From NCBI GenBank assembly GCA_024400275.1, contig JAKSMY010000021.1, positions 1 through 31,095 of the forward strand: a stretch of 31,095 bases of DNA, written 5' to 3'. Position 1 is the first letter of the stretch. The number at the start of each line of letters is the position of its first letter. Positions 13,815-21,159 of the stretch are shown here, piece after piece. The DNA is from Paludibacteraceae bacterium (GTDB taxonomy: Bacteria; Bacteroidota; Bacteroidia; Bacteroidales; Paludibacteraceae). The notes below the pieces were generated by a model that was not told the origin of the DNA, did not search any database, and worked only from the letters and a program-made list of their open reading frames with translations. The translations under genes were made by a program, and so were the position numbers.

Positions 13815-16259
13815 ATGAAAAAACACTTTTTAATACTCGTTCTGTCGTTCTTCACCGTTGCGGTTTTTGCAGCGACAATCTCTGTTTCCCCCGGTACCGG
13901 AAAGATCAAATCGGCGATTGGCAGTGCCAAGTCGGGCGACATACTCGTCCTTGCCGCTGGTGAATATACCGAGCCTTCCTATTCGGACGTTAAGTACTCC
14001 ATTACCATCAAGGCAGCCGATGGAGCCAAACCGGTTATCAAAATGGGGAACGGCTATTTTTTGCGCGTCCGTAACGACAATACCGTGCTTACCCTTAACG
14101 GACTCACCATTGACGGTAACGGCACCGCCGATGCACGTCCTATCCGCAATTACGGTTCCGATGGTGCCGTCACTGCCAACCAGAAATATCAGGTCTATAA
14201 CTGTACCTTCCGCAACATGGACCGTGCGTTCTATTTGGCATCGAATACATCGAACTGCACTCTCAACATTGATGCTTGTAACTTCACCGATGTAACGCGT
14301 GCTGTCTATATAGGTTCTTATTTGGATCAAGGCGATGATAATTATTCCACCACACGAACAGATATTAACATACCTAACCTGACAGTGACCAACTCGATGT
14401 TCGTTCGCAATACGCGCTGCATGTCCGTAAGCGGAGCGCGCCGTACGACAAAAAATATACTTATTCAAAATAACACCTTCGTGGAGTGTGGTAAATATGA
14501 AGAGAATGCCTCGGGCAAAGCCACCACCAACGAGCGCACGCTCTATTTTGCTTCTGTAGATGGAGAGGACGAGAGTTACACACCCCTGAACTGCACGATT
14601 GACCACTGTACCTTCTATGCGTGCAACAACACCCGTACTGTCTATTGCCCTGCTTACGACGGCACTGTCATTTCCAACTGTATCTGCTACTTCACCGAGA
14701 CCATTCCTGACGGCTATGCCTATGCCGTCTATGGTGCTAATTCGGTCGTTAAGAACTCCATCGCCTATGGTGCTTCTATCAAGATTAGTGCCGGTGCCAC
14801 TACTGACAAGTGCTCCTTTCAAAATCCGTTCTTTGTGGACGCTAAGAACGGCAATTACCAACTCTTCCGTAACTCGCCGGCTGTCGCCACCGCTTCCGAT
14901 GGTTCCAATATGGGTGACCCGCGCTGGGGCGTAAGTACAAAAGATGCCGACATCGCGTCTATTCCTTTGGAGGAACGCATAATGAAAATGCCTTATTCAA
15001 TGTCTCCCACCACTTCCTCTGTCAAGATTATTTGGCAGCAAAGCGACAATACGACTTCTGGATATGTCAAATATGGTACGGATAGAAATAATTTGAATCT
15101 TACCATTTCTTCCTCCGATGGCAAATATGTAGATGGCGAGGGATATGTGCATGTAGTCACCTTGACCGGCTTGCAACCCTTTACCACCTATTATTATCAG
15201 GTCGGAGACGGTAAACAGTGGTTTGACCAAATCAATTCCACCAAGACTGCCCCTACTATAGGCACCGCTTTTCGAATCTTTACCATTTCCGATATACACG
15301 TTAACTCGCGCTCTAACTGGTCCAATATGCAGGATTCCATTTGTAAGTTGGGCTGTGATTTGATGATGTGCAACGGAGACTTTGTCAATAATGGCGCGGG
15401 ACGCGACTGGAATCCGGCTTATTTCCAACCCGGCAAACCTTTCCTCAGTCAAACGCCTATGATGTCCTCTGCCGGCAACCACGAAACGGATGACCCTTAC
15501 ACCTACCGCTGGTCCACGTTCTATGACTACTTTTGGCAGTTCAGCCACGGTGACTCCGAAGACCCTGTCAAAGACCCTCGTGGCGAGGGCTATTTTGCTT
15601 ATGACTACGGCAATGCACGCATCATCGCTGTCAACGTCAATGGTGGACCTGCTGCTCCGGACTTCGGACCTGACAGCAAGCAGTACAAGTGGCTTGACAA
15701 CGAACTCAACACCACCACCGCACCGTGGATTCTTATTTTTGGTCATGTCGGACTAACCAGTTCCGGCTATCACGGCGAATGGCCGCCTAAATATCGTGAT
15801 GATTGGCGAACGCTCCTCGAAAAGTATGCCAAACAAGGCAAACATATCATCTATTTCTGTGGCGATGACCACTCTTTTGAGCATGCTTTTAAAGACGGAG
15901 TTCACTACGTACGCCCGGGTTGCGGTCGGGATGCCAACTACGCCCAAAAGCAGTATCTTGACGATGCCCGGTACTCCCTCTTCTACAAGCAGATTTCCTG
16001 CTATTCCACACTCGATATGTCGGCTGATGCCAAGATGCTCACTCTCACAGCACGGGACTCTGCGTCCAATATCTTCTATACTTACCAATTCCAACAGGAA
16101 GACAAAGTTATTGTGCCCGAGCAAATTGAAACCGACCTTTATTATACCCCCTATGTCGGCATACCCGGCTCTCATAATTCAAAATTCATCATTCATAATC
16201 GCCTCCTCATCTTCCGCAACGGCAAACTCTACAACGCCTCCGGATTAAGAGTGTGGTAA
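13815..16259 (+). CDS. Secreted protein: beta-helix domain, purple-acid-phosphatase-type N-domain and metallophosphoesterase
   Basis: 814 residues from ATG 13815; the promoter overlaps any earlier start except ATG 13803. A signal peptide (MKKHFLILVLSFFTVAVFA, cut before ATIS) is followed by a parallel beta-helix of about 350 residues with many Asn-rich turns (NCTFRNMD, NNTFVECG, IDHCTFYACN). A fibronectin-like PAP N-terminal domain spans about 392-480. A calcineurin-type phosphoesterase follows: D493/H495 in SDIHVN, D522 in NGDFVNN, N555/H556 in SAGNHETD, H644 in FGHVG, and GDDH at 683-686 where GHxH is usual. The C-terminus LLIFRNGKLYNASGLRVW resembles short C-terminal motifs of exported Bacteroidota proteins. 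Residues 787-795 are encoded by an AATTCATCATT-type repeat also found between other genes. Substrate unknown. Confidence 0.85.
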   Translation: MKKHFLILVLSFFTVAVFAATISVSPGTGKIKSAIGSAKSGDILVLAAGEYTEPSYSDVKYSITIKAADGAKPVIKMGNGYFLRVRNDNTVLTLNGLTIDGNGTADARPIRNYGSDGAVTANQKYQVYNCTFRNMDRAFYLASNTSNCTLNIDACNFTDVTRAVYIGSYLDQGDDNYSTTRTDINIPNLTVTNSMFVRNTRCMSVSGARRTTKNILIQNNTFVECGKYEENASGKATTNERTLYFASVDGEDESYTPLNCTIDHCTFYACNNTRTVYCPAYDGTVISNCICYFTETIPDGYAYAVYGANSVVKNSIAYGASIKISAGATTDKCSFQNPFFVDAKNGNYQLFRNSPAVATASDGSNMGDPRWGVSTKDADIASIPLEERIMKMPYSMSPTTSSVKIIWQQSDNTTSGYVKYGTDRNNLNLTISSSDGKYVDGEGYVHVVTLTGLQPFTTYYYQVGDGKQWFDQINSTKTAPTIGTAFRIFTISDIHVNSRSNWSNMQDSICKLGCDLMMCNGDFVNNGAGRDWNPAYFQPGKPFLSQTPMMSSAGNHETDDPYTYRWSTFYDYFWQFSHGDSEDPVKDPRGEGYFAYDYGNARIIAVNVNGGPAAPDFGPDSKQYKWLDNELNTTTAPWILIFGHVGLTSSGYHGEWPPKYRDDWRTLLEKYAKQGKHIIYFCGDDHSFEHAFKDGVHYVRPGCGRDANYAQKQYLDDARYSLFYKQISCYSTLDMSADAKMLTLTARDSASNIFYTYQFQQEDKVIVPEQIETDLYYTPYVGIPGSHNSKFIIHNRLLIFRNGKLYNASGLRVW
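16173..16200. repeat. Translated 9-bp-periodic A/T-rich repeat with the 11-mer AATTCATCATT
   Basis: Units of the form CATAATTCA, AAATTCATC, ATTCATAAT lie inside the 3' end of the phosphoesterase gene and encode HNSKFIIHN (residues 787-795). The 11-mer at 16183-16193 is identical to the one at 29693-29703 and, inverted, to 29264-29274 and 29288-29298. Confidence 0.65.
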
Positions 16260-16350
16260 CAACTGTCTGACGGTTAAATCACGTTTCGTTCAGAGTTCGT
16301 TCACCCTTGCTTTTGTTTTCTCGCTTCCTCCCCTCCCTTCCTCTCGCTCA

Positions 16351-16444
16351 GGGCAAGTATAGAACCCCGTAGCGACAGTACATCCCTCCGGGCTTGGGCG
16401 GGGCTACTTGCGAGGAGTCGCCGAGGGGTTGCTATACACTGCCC
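16351..16444. repeat. Long imperfect inverted repeat upstream of the ffh promoter
   Basis: The 283-base gap between the phosphoesterase gene and ffh holds a pyrimidine-rich tract (about 16303-16350) and then two long arms, 16351-16376 and 16417-16444. They pair through GGGCA/TGCCC, GTATAG/CTATAC, AACCCC/GGGGTT and GCGAC/GTCGC with small bulges, around a GC-rich 40-base interior. It is too long and lacks the T-run of a simple terminator. It could be a structured RNA, a mobile inverted-repeat element or a transcription barrier. Confidence 0.5.
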
Positions 16445-16479
16445 CAATTGCTAAACTTGCTAAACCTGTTCAACTTGTT
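16444..16479. repeat. 9-bp tandem repeat array abutting the ffh promoter
   Basis: Units CCAATTGCT (degenerate), AAACTTGCT, AAACCTGTT and CAACTTGTT are consecutive and run directly into the A-tract and TTTG of the ffh promoter. Confidence 0.8.
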
Positions 16480-16486
16480 AAAAAAA

Positions 16487-16518
16487 TTTGCGTATATCAA
16501 AATTTTTTTGTACCTTTG
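16487..16518 (+). promoter_or_regulatory. Promoter of the ffh gene run
   Basis: TTTG at 16487-16490 and TACCTTTG at 16511-16518 with 20 bp spacing. The leader to the ATG at 16543 is about 21 nt. It shows that the Met codon at 16408, in the same open frame, is upstream of transcription and not the start. Confidence 0.85.
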
Positions 16519-16542
16519 CGCGCTGAAATAATTTGGATAATT

Positions 16543-17841
16543 ATGTTTGATAATTTAAGTGAACGATTAGAACGAAGTTTTAAGATTCTCAAAGGTGAGG
16601 GGCGCATTACCGAAATTAACATTGCCGAAACGGTAAAGGATATTCGTAAAGCCCTCCTGGAAGCGGATGTTAACTACAAAACCGCCAAACAGTTTACCGA
16701 TCAAGTCAAAGAAAAAGCACTCGGACAGAGTGTTATGACTGCAATTCGCCCCGGTCAGTTGATGGTCAAAATAACTCATGACGAGTTGGCTACCCTGATG
16801 GGTGGAGAGAGTGTGGACATTAACCTCAAGGGAAGTCCTGCCATTATTTTGATGGCAGGTTTGCAAGGTTCGGGTAAGACCACCCACGCAGCCAAGTTGG
16901 CTAATTTACTTATTCAGAAAAAAGGTAAGAAAGTTATGCTTGCCGCCTGTGATGTATATCGTCCTGCCGCCATTGAGCAGTTGCGTGTATTGGGTGAACA
17001 GGTGGGGGCAAAGGTCTATACGGACGAGACGGAGCCTAATCCGGTGGAGAAAGCCAAGAAAGCGGTTCGCGAGGCGCGTACGTACGGATATGACGTGCTG
17101 ATTGTCGATACCGCCGGCCGTCTGGCTATCGATGAGCAGATGATGCAGGAGATAGCCAATATCAAATCGGCTATTGAGCCGTCCGAGACACTCTTTGTGG
17201 TAGATGCTATGACAGGTCAAGATGCCGTCAATACAGCCAAAGAGTTTAATGACCGTTTGAATTTTGACGGCGTTATCTTGACTAAGTTAGACGGCGATGC
17301 ACGAGGTGGTGCAGCCCTGTCTATTCGCAGTGTGGTGGATAAACCTATCAAGTTTATCGGCACGGGCGAAAAGATGGAAGCGTTAGATGTGTTCCACCCG
17401 TCCCGTATGGCAGACCGTATTCTTGGCATGGGAGATGTGGTTAGTTTGGTAGAGCGTGCCCAAGAGCAATATGATGAGGCTGAAGCACGGCGTATCAGTA
17501 AGAAAATTGCTCACAACCAATTTGATTTCAATGATTTTATTGGTCAGTTGCAGCAAATCAAGAAGATGGGTTCTATGAAGGACCTTCTCGGTATGATACC
17601 GGGTGTGGGCAAGGCACTTAAGGACGTAGAAGTTAGCGACGATGCCTTCAAGCCTATCGAGGCTATAATTGGCAGTATGACTCCTTACGAGCGAGCCAAT
17701 CCGGGTTGCCTTAATGGTTCTCGTAAGGACCGTATAGCACGCGGTTCCGGTACGTCCATCGTTGAGGTTAATCGCTTCCTCAAACAGTTTGACCAAACGA
17801 GTAAGATGATGCGTAAAGTGCAACAGATGAAACGGCGTTGA
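16543..17841 (+). CDS. ffh: Signal recognition particle protein Ffh (SRP54)
   Basis: 432 residues. The GTPase that binds signal sequences and SRP RNA and delivers ribosomes to FtsY at the membrane. The N domain begins FDNLSERLERSFKILKGEGRI. The G domain has the P-loop GLQGSGKTT at 106-114, DVYRPAAIEQL, DTAGRLAIDEQ from 189 and TKLDGDARGGAAL from 247. The M domain (about 325-432) is Met-rich with KKMGSMKDLLGMIPGVGKAL and the RNA-binding block SRKDRIARGSGTSIVEVNRFLKQF. The start is fixed by the promoter at 16487-16518. The downstream lytic transglycosylase gene overlaps its stop codon. The SRP RNA gene is not seen next to it. Confidence 0.98.
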   Translation: MFDNLSERLERSFKILKGEGRITEINIAETVKDIRKALLEADVNYKTAKQFTDQVKEKALGQSVMTAIRPGQLMVKITHDELATLMGGESVDINLKGSPAIILMAGLQGSGKTTHAAKLANLLIQKKGKKVMLAACDVYRPAAIEQLRVLGEQVGAKVYTDETEPNPVEKAKKAVREARTYGYDVLIVDTAGRLAIDEQMMQEIANIKSAIEPSETLFVVDAMTGQDAVNTAKEFNDRLNFDGVILTKLDGDARGGAALSIRSVVDKPIKFIGTGEKMEALDVFHPSRMADRILGMGDVVSLVERAQEQYDEAEARRISKKIAHNQFDFNDFIGQLQQIKKMGSMKDLLGMIPGVGKALKDVEVSDDAFKPIEAIIGSMTPYERANPGCLNGSRKDRIARGSGTSIVEVNRFLKQFDQTSKMMRKVQQMKRR

Positions 17842-18434
17842 AAAAATCGGCAATCATATTATTCTTTGTGTCCGTTCTATCTTTCTTGGCGGGTTTCCTG
17901 CAAGTGGAACGTGTTGAAGACGAGGTGGTGGCGCGTGAGGAATTGGTGCCGTATCAGTTCTGCTTTGAGCAGTATGCTTGTGAAGTGGATTGGGACTGGC
18001 AGTTATTGGCGGCTGTGGCATACCATGAGAGCCGTTATCACGCTAAGGCTCATTCCAAATCGGGGGCACGTGGTGTTATGCAACTGATGCCTAAGACTGC
18101 CCGTCGGTTTGGCCTGAACGACTCCACCATTTGGGTGCCGGAGGATAATATACGAGCCGGAGTGCAATATATTCGTTTTCTGCAAGATAAATGGTCTTTT
18201 ATTCATAATGAGGAGGAGCAAACCAAGTTTGTATTGGCATCGTACAACGTGGGTCCGGGTTTTATCTTCGCGGCACGCAAACAAGCACAAGCCAATGGTG
18301 CTAATCCGTATGTTTGGTCACAAGTGGAACCGTACGTGCTCTCTTCTCCCACACGTCGATATGTTAAGCAAGTGTTAAAGACAGCAAATAAATACAGAAA
18401 TGACTATACTGAACGGGAAACAAATAGCCGCTGA
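17838..18434 (+). CDS. Membrane-anchored or secreted lytic transglycosylase (SLT domain)
   Basis: 198 residues from a TTG start at 17838 that overlaps the ffh TGA; this start gives a proper hydrophobic N-terminus (KKSAIILFFVSVLSFLAGFL). The SLT domain spans about 50-190 with catalytic Glu64 in AYHESRYHAKAHSKSGARGVMQLMP, followed by NIRAGVQYIRFLQDKW, LASYNVGPG and the C-terminal Arg/Tyr block SPTRRYVKQVL. Such enzymes cleave the MurNAc-GlcNAc bond to form 1,6-anhydroMurNAc. The closest general layout is the MltF-like C-terminal catalytic domain without the solute-binding part. Its 3' end overlaps folD by 35 bases. Confidence 0.93.
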   Translation: MKKSAIILFFVSVLSFLAGFLQVERVEDEVVAREELVPYQFCFEQYACEVDWDWQLLAAVAYHESRYHAKAHSKSGARGVMQLMPKTARRFGLNDSTIWVPEDNIRAGVQYIRFLQDKWSFIHNEEEQTKFVLASYNVGPGFIFAARKQAQANGANPYVWSQVEPYVLSSPTRRYVKQVLKTANKYRNDYTERETNSR

Positions 18435-19281
18435 GATACGTTCCGAACTCAAAGCGCAAATAGACGCTCTGCGCCGAGAAGGACTGCGTGCCCCACGGCT
18501 GGGCATCGTTATTGTGGGACACAACCCTGCATCGGAGACGTATGTGGCAAACAAGATAAAAGCGTGTGCCGAGGTGGGTATCGAGGCAGTCAAAATAGCC
18601 TACGAAGATACAATATCGGAACAGGACTTATTGGCGGAAGTGCATAAACTGAACAGCGATACCTCGATGGACGGTTTTATCGTGCAACTGCCTTTGCCCA
18701 AGCACATAGACGAGCAAACTGTTACCTCTGCTATTGATTACCGCAAAGATGTTGACGGTCTTACGCCGGAGAACGTGGGACGTGCTGCAAAGGGGCTGCC
18801 TTGTATTGTTTCTGCCACCCCTCGCGGTATTCGCGAACTGCTGAGCCGCTACAACATAACCACTGACGGCAAACATATCGTTGTAATAGGACGCAGCAAT
18901 ATAGTAGGTAAGCCGATGGCAACCCTTCTTATGCAGAAACACGAGCGCGGTAATGCCACCGTCACTTTATGCCACTCGCATACAGTCCACTTGAAGGAGA
19001 TTTGCTTGTCAGCAGACATTATTATTGTGGCAGTCGGTCATCCGGGACTACTCACGGCAGATATGGTTCGTGAGGGTACAACCGTTATTGATGTCGGTAT
19101 TACCCGTGTGGAAGATGCTACTACCGAAAAAGGTTATCGCTTGTGTGGTGACGTGGATTTTGACAATGTGGCACCCAAATGCGCCTATATAACGCCCGTT
19201 CCGGGTGGAGTAGGTCCGATGACTATCGTCAGCCTGCTTCAGAACACCCTTCAGGCCTATTCTCTAAACGCTAAACTCTAA
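18400..19281 (+). CDS. folD: Bifunctional methylenetetrahydrofolate dehydrogenase / methenyltetrahydrofolate cyclohydrolase
   Basis: 293 residues, standard size. It interconverts 5,10-methylene-, methenyl- and 10-formyl-tetrahydrofolate. The catalytic YxxxK is Y48/K52 in SETYVANKIKAC; other signatures are DGFIVQLPLPKHI, KDVDGLTPENVG, the Rossmann block VVIGRSNIVGKPMATLL and YITPVPGGVGPMTI. ATG 18400 lies inside the upstream lytic transglycosylase gene (35-base overlap), and no later Met fits as well. The last residues LNAKL and the stop codon are encoded by CTAAACx heptamer repeats that continue into the gap. Confidence 0.97.
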   Translation: MTILNGKQIAAEIRSELKAQIDALRREGLRAPRLGIVIVGHNPASETYVANKIKACAEVGIEAVKIAYEDTISEQDLLAEVHKLNSDTSMDGFIVQLPLPKHIDEQTVTSAIDYRKDVDGLTPENVGRAAKGLPCIVSATPRGIRELLSRYNITTDGKHIVVIGRSNIVGKPMATLLMQKHERGNATVTLCHSHTVHLKEICLSADIIIVAVGHPGLLTADMVREGTTVIDVGITRVEDATTEKGYRLCGDVDFDNVAPKCAYITPVPGGVGPMTIVSLLQNTLQAYSLNAKL

Positions 19282-19314
19282 ACTGTAGGCAGCTCTGCTG
19301 CCGTCCTCTAAACT
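19264..19314. repeat. CTAAACT heptamer repeats flanking a perfect hairpin
   Basis: CTAAACG (19264), CTAAACT (19271) and CTAAACT (19278) are tandem and cover the folD stop. A perfect 6-bp hairpin GGCAGC-TCT-GCTGCC (19288-19302) follows, then another CTAAACT (19308-19314) just before the prfA ATG at 19318. The hairpin has no T-run, so a standard terminator is unlikely. Confidence 0.7.
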
Positions 19315-19317
19315 AAA

Positions 19318-20418
19318 ATGGATATACTGAGCAAAATAGAAGGATTAGAAGCCAAGTTTCATGAGGTGTCGCTTATGATTACCGACCCTGCCGTCATAGC
19401 TGATCAAGCACGCTATGTACGTCTTAATCGCGATTATAGGGAGTTGGAACGTGTGTTGGTTTCCGCCAATAAATATAAAAAAGCCGTCAAGAGTTTGGAA
19501 GAAGCCAAAGATATTTTCTTTAATGAGTCGGACTCTGAACTCAAACAGATGGCACGCATGGAAATTGACGAGTTGGAGCCACAGATTCCGGCTTTGGAGG
19601 AGGAGGTTAAACTGATGCTCTTGCCTCGTGACCCGGAGGACGGCAAAGATGTCGTTATGGAAATTCGTGGCGGTACGGGAGGCGATGAGGCAGCTCTCTT
19701 TGCCGGTGATTTATTCCGTATGTACACCAAGTACTTTGAACTCAAAGGTTTCAAATATAGTGTCTCGTCGTTTACGGAAGGTGCGGTAGGCGGATATAAG
19801 GAGATTATCTTCAACGTTACGGGCGAGAATGTTTACGGCACACTCAAATACGAGAGTGGTGTACACCGTGTTCAGCGCGTCCCTGCCACCGAAACACAAG
19901 GGCGTTTGCACACCTCAGCCGCTACGGTAGCTGTTCTGCCTGAAGCAGAGGAGTTCGAGGTAAATATCAATGAAGGTGAAATCAAATGGGACTATTTCCG
20001 TAGTGGTGGTGCCGGTGGTCAGAATGTGAACAAGGTTTCGTCAGGCGTACGTTTGCGTTATAATTGGAAGAATCCCAATACGGGAGAAGTGCAGGAAATA
20101 CTGATTGAATGTACCGAAACGCGTGACCAGCCTAAGAATAAAGAACGTGCCCTGTCTCGTTTGCGGACGATGATATACGATAAGGAACACCAGAAATATG
20201 TGGACGATATTGCAGCACGGCGTAAGACGATGGTTTCCACCGGTGACCGTAGTGCCAAGATTCGCACGTATAATTATCCTCAAGGACGTATCACAGACCA
20301 CCGAATCGGCTTTACCGTATATAACTTGTCCGCTTTTATGGACGGTGATATACAGGGAATTATTGATGCGCTGACTGTTGCTGAGAATGCGGAACGATTG
20401 AAAGAAAGTGAACTCTAA
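19318..20418 (+). CDS. prfA: Peptide chain release factor 1
   Basis: 366 residues. RF1 recognises UAA and UAG stop codons and triggers peptide release. The class-specific codon-recognition tripeptide PAT is at 189-191 (RVPATETQGRLHTS), which separates it from RF2 (SPF), and the catalytic GGQ is at 233-235 in RSGGAGGQNVNKVSS. Further RF1 blocks are EIRGGTGGDEAALFAGDLFRMY and IRTYNYPQGRITDHRIG. It begins 36 bases after folD, across a repeat and hairpin. Its presence fits the normal use of TAG as a stop in this window. Confidence 0.98.
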   Translation: MDILSKIEGLEAKFHEVSLMITDPAVIADQARYVRLNRDYRELERVLVSANKYKKAVKSLEEAKDIFFNESDSELKQMARMEIDELEPQIPALEEEVKLMLLPRDPEDGKDVVMEIRGGTGGDEAALFAGDLFRMYTKYFELKGFKYSVSSFTEGAVGGYKEIIFNVTGENVYGTLKYESGVHRVQRVPATETQGRLHTSAATVAVLPEAEEFEVNINEGEIKWDYFRSGGAGGQNVNKVSSGVRLRYNWKNPNTGEVQEILIECTETRDQPKNKERALSRLRTMIYDKEHQKYVDDIAARRKTMVSTGDRSAKIRTYNYPQGRITDHRIGFTVYNLSAFMDGDIQGIIDALTVAENAERLKESEL

Positions 20419-20420
20419 AC

Positions 20421-20448
20421 TATCAACTATCAATTATCAATTATCAAC
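20421..20448. repeat. Four perfect TATCAAY heptamers between prfA and rsmE
   Basis: TATCAAC, TATCAAT, TATCAAT and TATCAAC are directly adjacent in the 34-base gap, preceded by CTAAAC at the prfA stop and followed by TAACATG containing the rsmE start. Confidence 0.8.
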
Positions 20449-20452
20449 TAAC

Positions 20453-21151
20453 ATGTATCTTTTCTACGTTCCTGATATAGCCATCAGTCATAGCCTCAGT
20501 GAGGAGGAGAGTGCCCACTGTGTGCGCGTGCTGCGTTACACCAAAGGCGATGATATTTTGCTCACCGACGGACGTGGAACTACCTATACGGCACGCATCA
20601 CCAACCCGCACCCCAAGCATTGTGACTTTGAAATTATTTCGCAGGAAAAGCAAGCGAAGGGACATAATTTTTATCTGCACATTGCCATCGCGCCCACCAA
20701 GAACGTAGAGCGTTTGGAGTGGATGGTGGAAAAATGTACCGAAATAGGGGTAGATGAGATAACACCGTTGCTCTGTCGTTTTTCCGAACGGAAACAGTTA
20801 CGCACGGACCGTTTGCAAAAAATTATTCTCTCGGCAGCCAAACAAAGTCTCACACCTTATCTGCCTAAACTGAATGAACTGACACCTTATGACACGTTTA
20901 TTAAGGCAGCCACCGAGCAGGATAAGTTTATCGCACATTGTTATAAAGAGGATAAGAAAGTGCTAAAAGACGAGATACACAAGGGTAGGGACGTGCTGGT
21001 GTTGATTGGACCTGAGGGTGATTTCTCGGAGCAAGAGATACAGTCTGCTTTACAACAAGGCTTTGTCCCCGTTAGTTTGGGCAATAGTCGTTTGCGTACC
21101 GAGACGGCAGGTGTGGTGGCTTGTCACACAGCTATCTTAATGAATGAATAG
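20453..21151 (+). CDS. rsmE: 16S rRNA (uracil-1498-N3)-methyltransferase
   Basis: 232 residues from ATG 20453 (MYLFYVPDIAISHSLSEEE). An upstream in-frame Met at 20408 is rejected because it would translate the TATCAAY repeats. The N-terminal PUA-like part has SAHCVRVLRYTKGDDILLTDGRG. The C-terminal SPOUT knot has the diagnostic VLIGPEGDFSEQEI and SLGNSRLRTETAGVVACHTAIL, and the middle has the typical EKCTEIGVDEITPLLCRFSE. It methylates U1498 of 16S rRNA. The stop is TAG. It sits between prfA and a PAP2 gene that begins 8 bases later. Confidence 0.95.
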   Translation: MYLFYVPDIAISHSLSEEESAHCVRVLRYTKGDDILLTDGRGTTYTARITNPHPKHCDFEIISQEKQAKGHNFYLHIAIAPTKNVERLEWMVEKCTEIGVDEITPLLCRFSERKQLRTDRLQKIILSAAKQSLTPYLPKLNELTPYDTFIKAATEQDKFIAHCYKEDKKVLKDEIHKGRDVLVLIGPEGDFSEQEIQSALQQGFVPVSLGNSRLRTETAGVVACHTAILMNE

Positions 21152-21159
21152 ATACGAAT

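Noticed and set aside
13830..15746. Two long minus-strand frames (343 and 249 codons) opposite the phosphoesterase gene
   Set aside because: The plus strand has a promoter, signal peptide and metal-binding motifs; the antisense products are low-complexity Val/Arg/Gly-rich shadows.
16351..16444. Inverted repeat before ffh as the SRP RNA (4.5S) gene
   Set aside because: The position next to ffh is tempting, but the conserved SRP RNA core (AGGTC...GGAA...AGCAG around a GNRA loop) is absent.
16408..16542. Longer N-terminus for Ffh starting at 16408
   Set aside because: This stretch includes the 9-bp repeats and the promoter, and the family start FDNLSERLERSF begins at 16543.
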